Source: Bacteroidales bacterium (GTDB lineage Bacteria; Bacteroidota; Bacteroidia; Bacteroidales; F082). Taken from it: 32,203 bases of DNA. The DNA lies in NCBI GenBank assembly GCA_015488735.1, contig WFNG01000059.1, positions 1 through 32,203 of the forward strand, given 5' to 3'. The translations under genes and the position numbers were made by a program. How positions within the stretch are numbered: position 1 is the first letter of the stretch; each line of letters opens with the position of its first letter. Below are positions 1 through 7,067 of this stretch, in pieces. Below the pieces are notes generated by a model. That model had not been told where the DNA came from. It made no database searches and was given only the letters and a program-made list of their open reading frames with translations.

Positions 1-152
1 ACCACCAGCCGGATATTTTTTATCTCGAAAGTAGCGGTATATGACAACACCACCAGCTGTAGGATAGGTATCAGGATGATGATGGGCAACATGGATTTAT
101 CTCTGAAAATCTGGATAAATTCTTTTTGTAATATGTAGCGTATCGTTCTCAA
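1..152 (-). CDS. ABC-2 type permease, N-terminal fragment (cut by window edge)
   Basis: The reading frame leaves the window after about 50 codons. The visible N-terminus (MRTIRYILQKEFIQIFRDKS, then a hydrophobic helix MLPIIILIPILQLVVLSY) aligns by eye with the start of the permease just upstream (KEFLYIFRDYRTMLILFGMPLAQ), so it is a second ABC-2 permease of the YbhR/YbhS kind. The start is a TTG at 152; the next in-frame ATG (92) would remove the conserved amphipathic KEF..IFRD segment, and a stop lies six codons before the TTG. It sits 19 bp after the stop of the first permease and is the last visible gene of the exporter operon. Inferred role: the partner half of the membrane channel. Confidence 0.8.
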   Translation of the reverse strand, partial: MRTIRYILQKEFIQIFRDKSMLPIIILIPILQLVVLSYTATFEIKNIRLV

Positions 153-171
153 TGTTTTGTAACTTTAATGG

Positions 172-1275
172 TTATTCCTCCAACCGAACACTAAATCGTT
201 TTATACTCATTCCTACAAAGACGACAGTCATACCAAGAATAATCAGTGTTTCTTTCCAGAAGTAGGTAATGCCAATCCCTTTCAGCATGATATTTTTAAT
301 GATAATGATAAACCATTTCCCGGGCATAATATCACTCAGGATTTGTAAAACAACAGGCATATTTTCGATGGGGAAAATAAATCCGGATAACAAGATTGTT
401 GGCAACAGCAGGCCAAACATGGAAAGCATCATGGCTTGCTGCTGGGTTTTGCTAACCGTTGAAATAAGAATACCCAGCGAAAGCGACATAATAAGGAAAA
501 GCAGACTTTCGCCCAGCAACAGGGGAACACTGCCACGTATGGGCATTCCGAAAACAAACTGAGACAAAAGCAAAATAATAATCAGGTTGATAAAAGACAA
601 CACCACATAAGGAATAACTTTTCCAATAATAATAATTCCCGGTTTAATAGGTGAAACCAACAGCGCTTCCATGGTTCCCAACTCCTTTTCGCGAACAATG
701 GTAATGGAAGTCATCATGGCGGATACCAGCATAAGGATAACGGTAATAATGCCGGGAACAAACATAAAAACACTTTTTAATTGCTGGTTGTAAAGCATGG
801 TACTTTGAACATCGACCCGTATTGGTATTTTCCCTTCTTCTAACAGGTTGTGAAACAAATACGTATCGATGATCCCCTTGGTATAAGAGTTTAAAATATT
901 AGCTGTATTGGGGTTGGAGGCATCCAAAATCAGCTGTACATGAGCTTTTCCTTCGGTTGTCATTTTTTTTGCAAAATCTTTTTCAAAAACCACCACCTCT
1001 TTTATTTCGCCTTTGCGAAATGCAGGTTTAATCTGCTTATCCGATTTCAGGTAGCTATCGAGGATAAAATAGTGTGATGACAGTAGTTTACGGGTAATTT
1101 CGCGGGTTACCACGTCTTTAGAATGGTCGAGGATGGCAATATGGGCATTGTTTATGTCGTTGGTGATGGCAAACCCGAAAAGCATAATCTGCGCCAGTGG
1201 CATCCCAAAAAGGATGAGCATGGTGCGGTAGTCGCGAAATATGTACAGAAACTCTTTTTTAATAAATGCCCACAT
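172..1275 (-). CDS. ABC-2 type permease (YbhS/YhhJ-like) of exporter
   Basis: Inner-membrane subunit of an ABC exporter, 367 residues, the usual length for this family. A first membrane helix (about residues 19-37) follows the amphipathic KEFLYIFRD segment. A soluble domain of about 130 residues, expected in the periplasm, comes next. The rest is hydrophobic: a helix at about 168-194, the typical ABC-2 coupling sequence VREKELGTMEALLVSP, then further helices to the C-terminus. In E. coli, YbhS and YbhR work with the ATPase YbhF and adaptor YbhG to export cationic dyes and some antibiotics; the substrate here cannot be read from the sequence. The gene lies 79 bp after the second ATPase, with a stem-loop in the gap, and 19 bp before another permease. 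The ATG start is well supported by homology of the N-terminus. Confidence 0.92.
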   Translation of the reverse strand: MWAFIKKEFLYIFRDYRTMLILFGMPLAQIMLFGFAITNDINNAHIAILDHSKDVVTREITRKLLSSHYFILDSYLKSDKQIKPAFRKGEIKEVVVFEKDFAKKMTTEGKAHVQLILDASNPNTANILNSYTKGIIDTYLFHNLLEEGKIPIRVDVQSTMLYNQQLKSVFMFVPGIITVILMLVSAMMTSITIVREKELGTMEALLVSPIKPGIIIIGKVIPYVVLSFINLIIILLLSQFVFGMPIRGSVPLLLGESLLFLIMSLSLGILISTVSKTQQQAMMLSMFGLLLPTILLSGFIFPIENMPVVLQILSDIMPGKWFIIIIKNIMLKGIGITYFWKETLIILGMTVVFVGMSIKRFSVRLEE

Positions 1276-1334
1276 GGCTTGTTATATTTGTTTTAAATGC
1301 ATCTGTTTTTATAGTACTTATCATTGATAAAAAT

Positions 1335-1351
1335 CAGCCAATAATTGGCTG
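1335..1351 (-). terminator. stem-loop inside exporter operon, possible attenuator
   Basis: CAGCCAA - TAA - TTGGCTG forms a perfect 7-bp stem with a 3-base loop directly after the stop of the second ATPase gene. On the minus strand it is followed by ATTTTTA, so it looks like a weak intrinsic terminator or an RNA end-protecting hairpin. The permease genes lie downstream on the same strand and no convincing promoter is seen in the gap, so partial read-through is the likely outcome. Confidence 0.4.
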
Positions 1352-1354
1352 TTA

Positions 1355-2095
1355 TTATTCTACGTTTCTGGCAATTTTCAGAAAAACGTCATTCATATTG
1401 TCTGTCTGATAGTTCTTTTTCAAATCACGGGGACGTCCTAAAGCCTTTATCTCTCCTTCCGACATAATAGACACCCGCTCGCAATATTCTGCTTCGTCCA
1501 TATAGTGCGTGGTAACGAAAACCGTGATTCCGTTGGCGGAAGCCTCGTAAATCATTTCCCAAAACTGTCGCCGGGTAATGGGGTCAACGCCGCCGGTAGG
1601 TTCATCCAGAAATATTATATCGGGTTTGTGTATGCTTGCCACTGAAAAGGCAAGTTTTTGTTTCCATCCCAGTGGAATATTTTTCAATAGCATATTTTCA
1701 TAGCTGCGCATATTCAGCTTGTCAAGGAAAAACAATGTTCTGTTGCGGATTTCTTTGCTGCTCAGGCCATAAACGCCACCGTAAAAACGAAAGTTCTCTT
1801 TTACGGTCATGTCGTTGTAGAGAGAGAAAAACTGGCTCATGTAGCCAATACGCTTTTTCACTGTTTCCGGATTTTTATTCACATTTACACCGGCAACCAC
1901 AACTGTTCCCGAAGTTGGATTTGACAAACCGCAAAGAATTTTAATAGCGGTGGTTTTTCCAGCGCCATTGGCACCAAGAAAACCGAAGATCTCCCCTTTG
2001 TAAACATCAAAAGTAAGATGTTTGTTGGCTTCGAAGCTGCCAAATTTTTTCACAAGGTCGTGTACCTCTATTATTTTTTCTCTGCTGTCGTTCAT
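1355..2095 (-). CDS. ABC transporter ATPase, second half of a split YbhF-like pair
   Basis: Cytoplasmic ATPase of the exporter, 246 residues, one nucleotide-binding domain. Visible motifs: Walker A GANGAGKTT (41-49), Q-loop Gln88 (YMSQ), Walker B IIFLDEP with catalytic Glu165, and the switch histidine His197 (TTHYMDEAE). The ABC signature is not LSGGQ but PLGWK (141-145); the same LPLGWKQ form is, from memory, usual in the C-terminal half of YbhF-type ATPases, so this is a family trait and not damage. The start codon overlaps the stop of the upstream ATPase gene by 4 bp (ATGA), a sign of translational coupling and of heterodimer assembly. In E. coli YbhF both domains are in one chain. Confidence 0.93.
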   Translation of the reverse strand: MNDSREKIIEVHDLVKKFGSFEANKHLTFDVYKGEIFGFLGANGAGKTTAIKILCGLSNPTSGTVVVAGVNVNKNPETVKKRIGYMSQFFSLYNDMTVKENFRFYGGVYGLSSKEIRNRTLFFLDKLNMRSYENMLLKNIPLGWKQKLAFSVASIHKPDIIFLDEPTGGVDPITRRQFWEMIYEASANGITVFVTTHYMDEAEYCERVSIMSEGEIKALGRPRDLKKNYQTDNMNDVFLKIARNVE

Positions 2096-3018
2096 GAGGC
2101 GTTTGTGTTATTCATTAATGCCAGAAAACAATCTTCTATCACAGGTTTTATCTGTTTCACGGTGATTTCGCGATAACCTTTTCCGGAGAGGTAGGCCGTA
2201 ATATTCTCCTTTGTTTTCTGTGTTCCTGCGTGGCTTACCAAATGAATATTTTCGCCAAACCGGTAGGCTTGTGTTTTTTTTTCAAAGGCAGCAAGATTAT
2301 TCAGTAAAGTGTACATATTCTCTGTCTTAACGGCAAATAGGTTTCCCTCAAAATCATCAATAATGTGCTGCGGGGTATTCAGGGAAAGTAGTTTTCCTGA
2401 TTGCATGAGGGCAACACGGTCGCACAGTGCCGCCTCATCCATGTAGGGAGTAGAGACCAAAATAGTGATATCCTTTTTCTGCATTTTTTTCAATAATTCC
2501 CAGAACTCTTTACGGGATACGGCATCTACACCTGTGGTGGGTTCGTCCAGTACCAGCAGCCGTGGTTTGTGAATCAGCGCACAGGAAAGTGCCAGTTTCT
2601 GTTTCATTCCTCCTGACAAAGCACCTGCCCGCCTGTTTTTAAATGGCGCAATCTGTTCGTAAACATCTTTAATAAGATCGTAGTTTTCTTTAATAGTTGT
2701 ACCGAAAAGTTTGGCATAAAATTCCAGATTTTCCTGAACGGTGAGGTCCATGTACAAAGAAAAACGTCCGGGCATGTAGCCTGTTATTTTTCTGATTTCT
2801 TTATAATTGTTCACCACATCCCATTGGTTAATATGCACTGTTCCGCTATCGGCAAGAATCAGGCTGGTCAGAATCCGGAAGAGCGTAGTTTTGCCCGCAC
2901 CGTCAGGGCCGATAAAGCCGAAAAGCTCGTTAGGCTGAATATTAAGGCTTATATCTTTCAGCGCTTCAGCCTTTTCAAAGGTTTTAACCAGATTTTTTAT
3001 GTTTATTGTTACGGACAT
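2092..3018 (-). CDS. ABC transporter ATPase, first half of a split YbhF-like pair
   Basis: Cytoplasmic ATPase, 308 residues: a nucleotide-binding domain of about 215 residues followed by a C-terminal extension of about 90. Walker A is GPDGAGKTT (37-45), the signature is a good LSGGM (134-138) and Walker B is LLVLDEP with Glu159. Two conserved catalytic positions are changed: the Q-loop Gln is Gly84 (YMPGRFSLY) and the switch His is Pro191 (STPYMDEA). With the partner ATPase, which has these residues but a poor signature, this predicts one normal and one degenerate ATP site. It begins the inner-membrane part of the operon, 106 bp after the DUF2147 gene, and has a clear AGGAG ribosome-binding site, rare in this window. 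Confidence 0.93.
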   Translation of the reverse strand: MSVTINIKNLVKTFEKAEALKDISLNIQPNELFGFIGPDGAGKTTLFRILTSLILADSGTVHINQWDVVNNYKEIRKITGYMPGRFSLYMDLTVQENLEFYAKLFGTTIKENYDLIKDVYEQIAPFKNRRAGALSGGMKQKLALSCALIHKPRLLVLDEPTTGVDAVSRKEFWELLKKMQKKDITILVSTPYMDEAALCDRVALMQSGKLLSLNTPQHIIDDFEGNLFAVKTENMYTLLNNLAAFEKKTQAYRFGENIHLVSHAGTQKTKENITAYLSGKGYREITVKQIKPVIEDCFLALMNNTNAS

Positions 3019-3022
3019 ATTG

Positions 3023-3027
3023 CTCCT
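3023..3027 (-). promoter_or_regulatory. AGGAG ribosome-binding site and nearby inverted repeat
   Basis: AGGAG lies 4 bases before the ATG of the first ATPase gene (CAAT spacer), one of the few good Shine-Dalgarno sequences here. Just upstream, CCTTATT - TTGTC - AATAAGG (3034-3052) can fold into a 7-bp stem. It could protect a processed transcript end or tune translation; its role is inferred. Confidence 0.45.
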
Positions 3028-3124
3028 GTTTTCCCTTATTTTGTCAATAAGGAAATGTAATAATGATAGATAATTAAATAATTTCCCAGACCTGTTAATG
3101 ACTGGTCTGAAAGTTGGTTAAGAA

Positions 3125-3595
3125 TTACTTTTTAACAACGCGCGTCCAGTAAACCGTTCTTCCCAACAGACTTAATCCGATATAACCACGAATTTTAAGG
3201 CGGTTTTTATTCTTTTCATTTGGAAATTTCATATAGCAACTGTAGGTCTTTCCCTTTTTGGGGTCATAAATAGTTCCATCTTCCCATTCATTATCACCAT
3301 CAAAAACAAAGTTTTCCAACAATTTCATTCCCATTACAGGTCTGTTGCGCAAGGCAGGATTTTCGTTTTTATCATCTACTTTGGGCTTACCCGTAATGCT
3401 GTCAATAGGGGTTTCCAGCCAAATTATTTTTCCAAAATACTTATCCCCATCTTTGTAAATCTGCACATGAGAGTCTTTGTCCTGTGTAAGCCAAACACCA
3501 ACAATATCGTTGGCTTTCACATCCTGAGCCTGAACATTTGTAAACGGGGTTATTAATAAACCCAACAGCACAATTGCAATACTTGAAATTTTCAT
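3125..3595 (-). CDS. secreted DUF2147 family protein
   Basis: A small exported protein of about 156 residues. It has a signal peptide (MKISSIAIVLLGLLITPF, with cleavage expected near NVQA/QD) and then the DUF2147 fold: DIVGVWLTQDKDSHVQIY, KYFGKIIWLETP, PVMGMKLLENF, WEDGTIYDPKKGKTYSC and LKIRGYIGLSLLGRTVYWTR are typical of that family. DUF2147 proteins are predicted periplasmic or outer-membrane-associated; their biochemical role is unknown. The gene lies between the adaptor and the ATPase genes on the same strand, so it may be an accessory of the exporter or simply co-expressed. An upstream in-frame ATG at 3637 would add 14 residues; I prefer 3595 because it gives a standard signal peptide and leaves the palindromes at 3615-3645 outside the gene, but either is possible. 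Confidence 0.85.
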   Translation of the reverse strand: MKISSIAIVLLGLLITPFTNVQAQDVKANDIVGVWLTQDKDSHVQIYKDGDKYFGKIIWLETPIDSITGKPKVDDKNENPALRNRPVMGMKLLENFVFDGDNEWEDGTIYDPKKGKTYSCYMKFPNEKNKNRLKIRGYIGLSLLGRTVYWTRVVKK

Positions 3596-3614
3596 CGCTA
3601 ATAATTTTTTAATG

Positions 3615-3645
3615 AATAAATATTTATTTCGAATCATCGTGATTC
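3615..3645. promoter_or_regulatory. two adjacent palindromes ahead of the DUF2147 gene
   Basis: AATAAATATTTATT (3615-3628) is a perfect 14-bp palindrome. Two bases on, GAATCA-TCG-TGATTC (3631-3645) is a perfect 6-bp inverted repeat with a 3-base spacer. They lie in the 95-bp gap between the adaptor gene and the preferred DUF2147 start. Candidate operator or RNA fold; AT-richness means the first could be chance. Confidence 0.35.
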
Positions 3646-3690
3646 ACAGCATAAAAGTAATTATTTTTTGAGATAAAATACAACATGGCT

Positions 3691-4620
3691 TTAATTACTT
3701 TGGTGTGAGGCAATTCTGAATTCGCCCGGCATGCCTATTTTTAAGGCTCCATTGGCATTGGAAACTTTTATTTTTACTGCATATACCAGGTCAACGCGTT
3801 CCTGTTTGGTCTGGATAGTTTTGGGTGTAAATTCTGCTTGCGACGATATCCACAAAACTGTTCCATTTACCTCGTTATCAGCGGTTTTGTTTTTGTCGTA
3901 ATAGACGTTCACCTTTTGTCCGATTTTGATATGGCTGAGCTGACTTCCGCTAATAAATGCCCGGAGTTCCAATGTTTTAAGATTGGCGATTTTGTATAAC
4001 GGTTTGCCGGGAGTTGCCAGCTCTCCTTTTTCGGCATATTTTACCAAAACGGTACCTTCCACAGGATTTGTAATTAAACTTTGACGGATACTTTCGTTTA
4101 CCTGTGCAATTTGAGCATTAATACTCTGCAGCTCTGTATAAACATTATTTTTCTGGGTTTGAATGGCTTTGATTTGTTTCTTGTTTAAAGCCACTAACCC
4201 GTTAATGTCGTCCAGTTGCTTTTGTGTGGCCGCCTTGCTGCGAAAAAGATTCTGAACTCGCCGCTGGTTAATTTCGTTAATTTTTAACTGCTGTTGTTGT
4301 ACGGCAATGGAAGCATGGATATTGTCTAACCTGGAAGCTACAACTTTCTTTTGATTTTGCAATACCGCTTTCTTCAGGTTTAGCTGAGTTGTATCTACCA
4401 GCCCCACAACCTGGCCGGCTTTTATCCGGTTTCCCTGCTCCACGTTAAATTGCAATAATTGGCCCATGGTTTGCGATGAGACGATCACCTCGGCATGGGC
4501 ATCAAAGTTTCCGTAACCGTCCGAAAGCGTTCCCTGATTTGAACAGGAAGACAAAAGAGCTACGGCCAATCCGGCCAGGATGAACAAGCTGTTTCTTTTT
4601 ATAATTTTCATATTTTTCAT
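3691..4620 (-). CDS. HlyD-family membrane-fusion lipoprotein (YbhG-like adaptor)
   Basis: Periplasmic adaptor that links the inner-membrane ABC transporter to the TolC channel, 309 residues. The N-terminus is a lipoprotein signal with lipobox LSSC (Cys26). A biotinyl-lipoyl half-motif (VIVSSQTMGQLLQFNVEQGN, then AGQVVGLVDT) is followed by a long Gln/Lys-rich coiled-coil hairpin at about residues 75-185. The second lipoyl half (ITNPVEGTVLVKYAEKGELA, then GKPLYKIANL) and a beta-barrel domain (LELRAFISGSQLSHIKIGQK) follow. This order is standard for HlyD/YbhG. It starts 3 bp after the stop of the TolC-type gene and so is cotranscribed with it. ATG at 4611 (Met4) is an equally possible start. Confidence 0.93.
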   Translation of the reverse strand: MKNMKIIKRNSLFILAGLAVALLSSCSNQGTLSDGYGNFDAHAEVIVSSQTMGQLLQFNVEQGNRIKAGQVVGLVDTTQLNLKKAVLQNQKKVVASRLDNIHASIAVQQQQLKINEINQRRVQNLFRSKAATQKQLDDINGLVALNKKQIKAIQTQKNNVYTELQSINAQIAQVNESIRQSLITNPVEGTVLVKYAEKGELATPGKPLYKIANLKTLELRAFISGSQLSHIKIGQKVNVYYDKNKTADNEVNGTVLWISSQAEFTPKTIQTKQERVDLVYAVKIKVSNANGALKIGMPGEFRIASHQSN

Positions 4621-4623
4621 TTT

Positions 4624-5904
4624 TTATAAATTTCCGATGGCTGTTAAATACTGATATTTGGCAAACAGGAGCTGAAGTTTATGTGCCTGCATGGTTAGTT
4701 GTGCTTTTACTTCTTTGTTAAGCTCAATCAAATAGGAAGTGGTGGTGATGGTTCCGTTTTTAAGCTTGTTGTTGGCTGCATCTACCACATTTTTTTGTAA
4801 CACAAGAATGTCTTTATCTGTTTTAATCAGCTTTTCAAATTTCTGAATGCCTGATAGTTGTTTTTCCAGGCTTGCACGCAGTGACTGGTTAAAAGTTTCC
4901 TGTTCGGTTTGAATAATGTCAGATTGAATGTTTAGGATTTGCTTTTCGTGTTTTACGCGGTTCCAGTCGAAAATATTCCAGTGAAGTCTTATTCCGGCCA
5001 TATAATAAGTGTCGAAATTATTGTTTAGCATATCATATCCGGGACGGCCATATCCGGCCTGGCCGAAAATTTTAAAAACCGGCATGCGTTTTACGGTGGT
5101 CATTTTTTCCAGTGCCGACAGTTTTGATTTTTGCAGCCCCAGCATTTTATATTCCGGACGGTTGTTAACGAAAGTATAGGCTGTTATGTTTGCTTTGGGT
5201 ATTAGCAGTTCTTTTGCCGAGGAGATGCTTAAATGGGTGAGCTGGTTCATGGAGCCGATAAGCCCCTTTTGATCCTCCGATTTTTCAATAATTTGTTGTT
5301 CGGCTATCTTCTTGTTTACCTTTAATGCATCCACGTCCGATTGTAGTAAAATCCCGTTACGGAGTGCTGCTTCCGCGTCTTTTATACGGGCATCCAAATC
5401 GTTCACCAGTACATGTAACGCATTCAAATTGGCTTGCAGAAAAAGAATATTGAAATAAAGGATGTTTACCTGTTTTTTTAACTCGAATGTTTTAATTTTT
5501 ACCTGCTGGTCAGAGATTTTATAATCTGCCGTTTGTACTTCTTTCTGATTTTTGGTCAGGCCGCCATCCCAAATGAGCTGATCCAAATCGAAATTGATTT
5601 TATACCAGTCTTTGCTTAAGACCGGCATGTTAAAATTGGGGATGGGCGGGGCGGGGACTTTGGTTACATCCGACTGGTACGAAGCTTGTCCGTTGAGGTT
5701 CAGCTGTGGCAGATAATTCTTTTTTATGTTGTTTTCCTCCAGCGTGTACTTGCTTTGGTTTAGCTGCAACTGTTTTTGTGTGGGGAAATTTTTCACTGCT
5801 TCCTGAAGACACTGTTGCAGGGAAAACTTTTGCTGTTTTTCCTGGGCGGAGAGAATAGCCGGGAGAAACAGAATGAGGCTGATATATAAAATGGTCTTGT
5901 TCAT
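4624..5904 (-). CDS. TolC-family outer-membrane efflux channel
   Basis: 426 residues with a signal peptide (MNKTILYISLILFLPAILSA, cleavage before QEKQ). Two outer-membrane efflux repeats of long Gln/Lys/Asn-rich helices are visible. The first starts at FSLQQCLQEAVKNFPT and includes LNLNGQASYQSD; the second includes FKIFGQAGYGRPGYDM and MAGIRLHWNIFDWNR, typical strand segments of TolC barrels. It should form the trimeric outer-membrane exit duct for the ABC exporter encoded downstream. It lies 12 bp after the TetR-type gene and 3 bp before the adaptor gene, so one transcript covers regulator, channel and adaptor. Confidence 0.93.
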   Translation of the reverse strand: MNKTILYISLILFLPAILSAQEKQQKFSLQQCLQEAVKNFPTQKQLQLNQSKYTLEENNIKKNYLPQLNLNGQASYQSDVTKVPAPPIPNFNMPVLSKDWYKINFDLDQLIWDGGLTKNQKEVQTADYKISDQQVKIKTFELKKQVNILYFNILFLQANLNALHVLVNDLDARIKDAEAALRNGILLQSDVDALKVNKKIAEQQIIEKSEDQKGLIGSMNQLTHLSISSAKELLIPKANITAYTFVNNRPEYKMLGLQKSKLSALEKMTTVKRMPVFKIFGQAGYGRPGYDMLNNNFDTYYMAGIRLHWNIFDWNRVKHEKQILNIQSDIIQTEQETFNQSLRASLEKQLSGIQKFEKLIKTDKDILVLQKNVVDAANNKLKNGTITTTSYLIELNKEVKAQLTMQAHKLQLLFAKYQYLTAIGNL

Positions 5905-5916
5905 TTTGGGAGGTTT

Positions 5917-6531
5917 TTATGGCTGTAAAGATTTTTTTAAAAAAGAAATGATATGCTGTTTTCGTTCATACAGAAAATTTTCGATACCGGCCGGATGTTC
6001 GTCAAAGAATACTTTTTCCAGTAACGGACGGCCAATATAGGGAAACACGCACATTCCAAGCATATCGATAAGCAAATGCTCCGGAGCGATATTACATATT
6101 TTCTTTTGTGCAATATTTTTTTCCATCATGTGTTTATATCCCGGAACATTCAATTTAATTTTTTCGGTAAACTGGCCTGTTTTTTCCGGGTGGCTGTTGA
6201 TTTCATTAAAAATGAAATTAGGAATAAACGGGTTGCTTTGCAGGGTGGTGAGGTAGTTGTCCACAAACGTTTCAATAAAAACAAAAACATCGCCATCTTC
6301 GAGAATACTTTCGTTAATGACATCAAATACGCTACTCAAAGCATTTTCAAATATGTGGTTAAATAATTTCTCTTTGCTCCGAAAATAGTAATGCAGCAGC
6401 GCTTTGTTGATGCCGGCTTCGTTGGCAATCTCCTGCATGCGGGCCCCTTCGAGACCTTTTCTGATAAAAACGGTTCGTGCTGCTTCGAGAATCTGCTGCT
6501 CTGTATTGTGTTTTGTATTTTGCTTATCCAT
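5917..6531 (-). CDS. TetR/AcrR-family transcriptional regulator
   Basis: DNA-binding repressor of 204 residues. The N-terminal TetR helix-turn-helix is clear: QQILEAARTVFIRKG, then the recognition part ARMQEIANEAGINKALLHYY (residues 30-49), followed by FRSKEKLF. The C-terminal ligand domain is not assignable by eye. As first gene of the exporter operon its likely role is to repress the operon and release on binding an exported compound, as CecR does for ybhGFSR in E. coli. The region before its ATG has a palindrome and a consensus -7 box, consistent with autoregulation. It is transcribed away from the DUF3098 gene. Confidence 0.93.
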   Translation of the reverse strand: MDKQNTKHNTEQQILEAARTVFIRKGLEGARMQEIANEAGINKALLHYYFRSKEKLFNHIFENALSSVFDVINESILEDGDVFVFIETFVDNYLTTLQSNPFIPNFIFNEINSHPEKTGQFTEKIKLNVPGYKHMMEKNIAQKKICNIAPEHLLIDMLGMCVFPYIGRPLLEKVFFDEHPAGIENFLYERKQHIISFLKKSLQP

Positions 6532-6533
6532 AC

Positions 6534-6554
6534 GGTTTAACCAAATGGTTTAAA
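6534..6554. promoter_or_regulatory. candidate TetR operator
   Basis: AACCA-AA-TGGTT (6539-6550) is a near-perfect palindrome, embedded in two direct copies of GGTTTAA 13 bp apart (6534-6540 and 6547-6553). It lies between the predicted transcription start and the ATG of the TetR-type gene, the usual place for an autoregulatory operator. Binding is inferred. Confidence 0.5.
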
Positions 6555-6562
6555 TGATTGGA

Positions 6563-6591
6563 CAAAAATAGAAATTATTTTTAAGATACAA
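6563..6591 (-). promoter_or_regulatory. promoter of the exporter operon
   Basis: On the minus strand a perfect Bacteroidota -7 box TATTTTTG (6563-6570) is preceded, 18 bp upstream, by a TTG that can serve as -33 element (6589-6591). Transcription would start near 6556, immediately before the candidate operator. Confidence 0.5.
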
Positions 6592-6759
6592 GTTTTTTTA
6601 TGAAAAAATTTTTAAATTAAAATTAAGGTATTGATAATGAGTTTAATACAATGGAAAAAATTTGTAATGGAAGGATATTTCCGGGTATTGCGGACATGTC
6701 TTTTTGTAAAAATTTTTTAAAAAATTCTCAATAACGGTCTGCCCGCCATGATTTTCTAT

Positions 6760-6767
6760 TATTTTTG
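6760..6767 (+). promoter_or_regulatory. -7 box for DUF3098-uppP-truB
   Basis: TATTTTTG matches the Bacteroidota consensus TAnnTTTG; no good -33 TTG is seen at the right distance. An AT-rich 16-bp perfect palindrome (6711-6726) lies upstream. The box contains the TTG that otherwise looks like a start codon at 6765, so translation must begin downstream, at the ATG at 6786. Confidence 0.5.
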
Positions 6768-6785
6768 ACAAAAATTAATCCGGTT

Positions 6786-7049
6786 ATGGTACACAACAAA
6801 CAGGGAAAAATTACAGGTAAAGAAAAAGGCCTGCAACTTGCCTTTCAAAAAGAGAATTACACCTATATGTTTATCGGACTGGCATTACTGGTTCTTGGGT
6901 TTTTGCTTATGATTGGCGGAGGCTCGGATACAACCACAAAATTCAGTCCTGCTATTTTTGACTTTCGCCGACTTACGCTGGCACCAATCCTGATTCTTGC
7001 CGGCTATGGTGTTGAAATTTATGCCATCATGAAGCGACCAAAAAATTAA
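6786..7049 (+). CDS. DUF3098 small membrane protein
   Basis: 87 residues with two membrane helices, at about residues 29-43 (FIGLALLVLGFLLMI) and 62-79 (LTLAPILILAGYGVEIYA). They are joined by a GGGSD...FSPAIFDFRR loop and followed by a short basic tail (IMKRPKN). This pattern is characteristic of DUF3098, a Bacteroidota family of unknown function often found next to uppP and truB, in many genomes after ftsX. Here no ftsX precedes it. A TTG at 6765 lies inside the -7 box, so the ATG at 6786 is chosen. It is 18 bp before uppP and is presumably cotranscribed. Confidence 0.88.
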   Translation: MVHNKQGKITGKEKGLQLAFQKENYTYMFIGLALLVLGFLLMIGGGSDTTTKFSPAIFDFRRLTLAPILILAGYGVEIYAIMKRPKN

Positions 7050-7067
7050 CAACCTAAACCCTTATTT

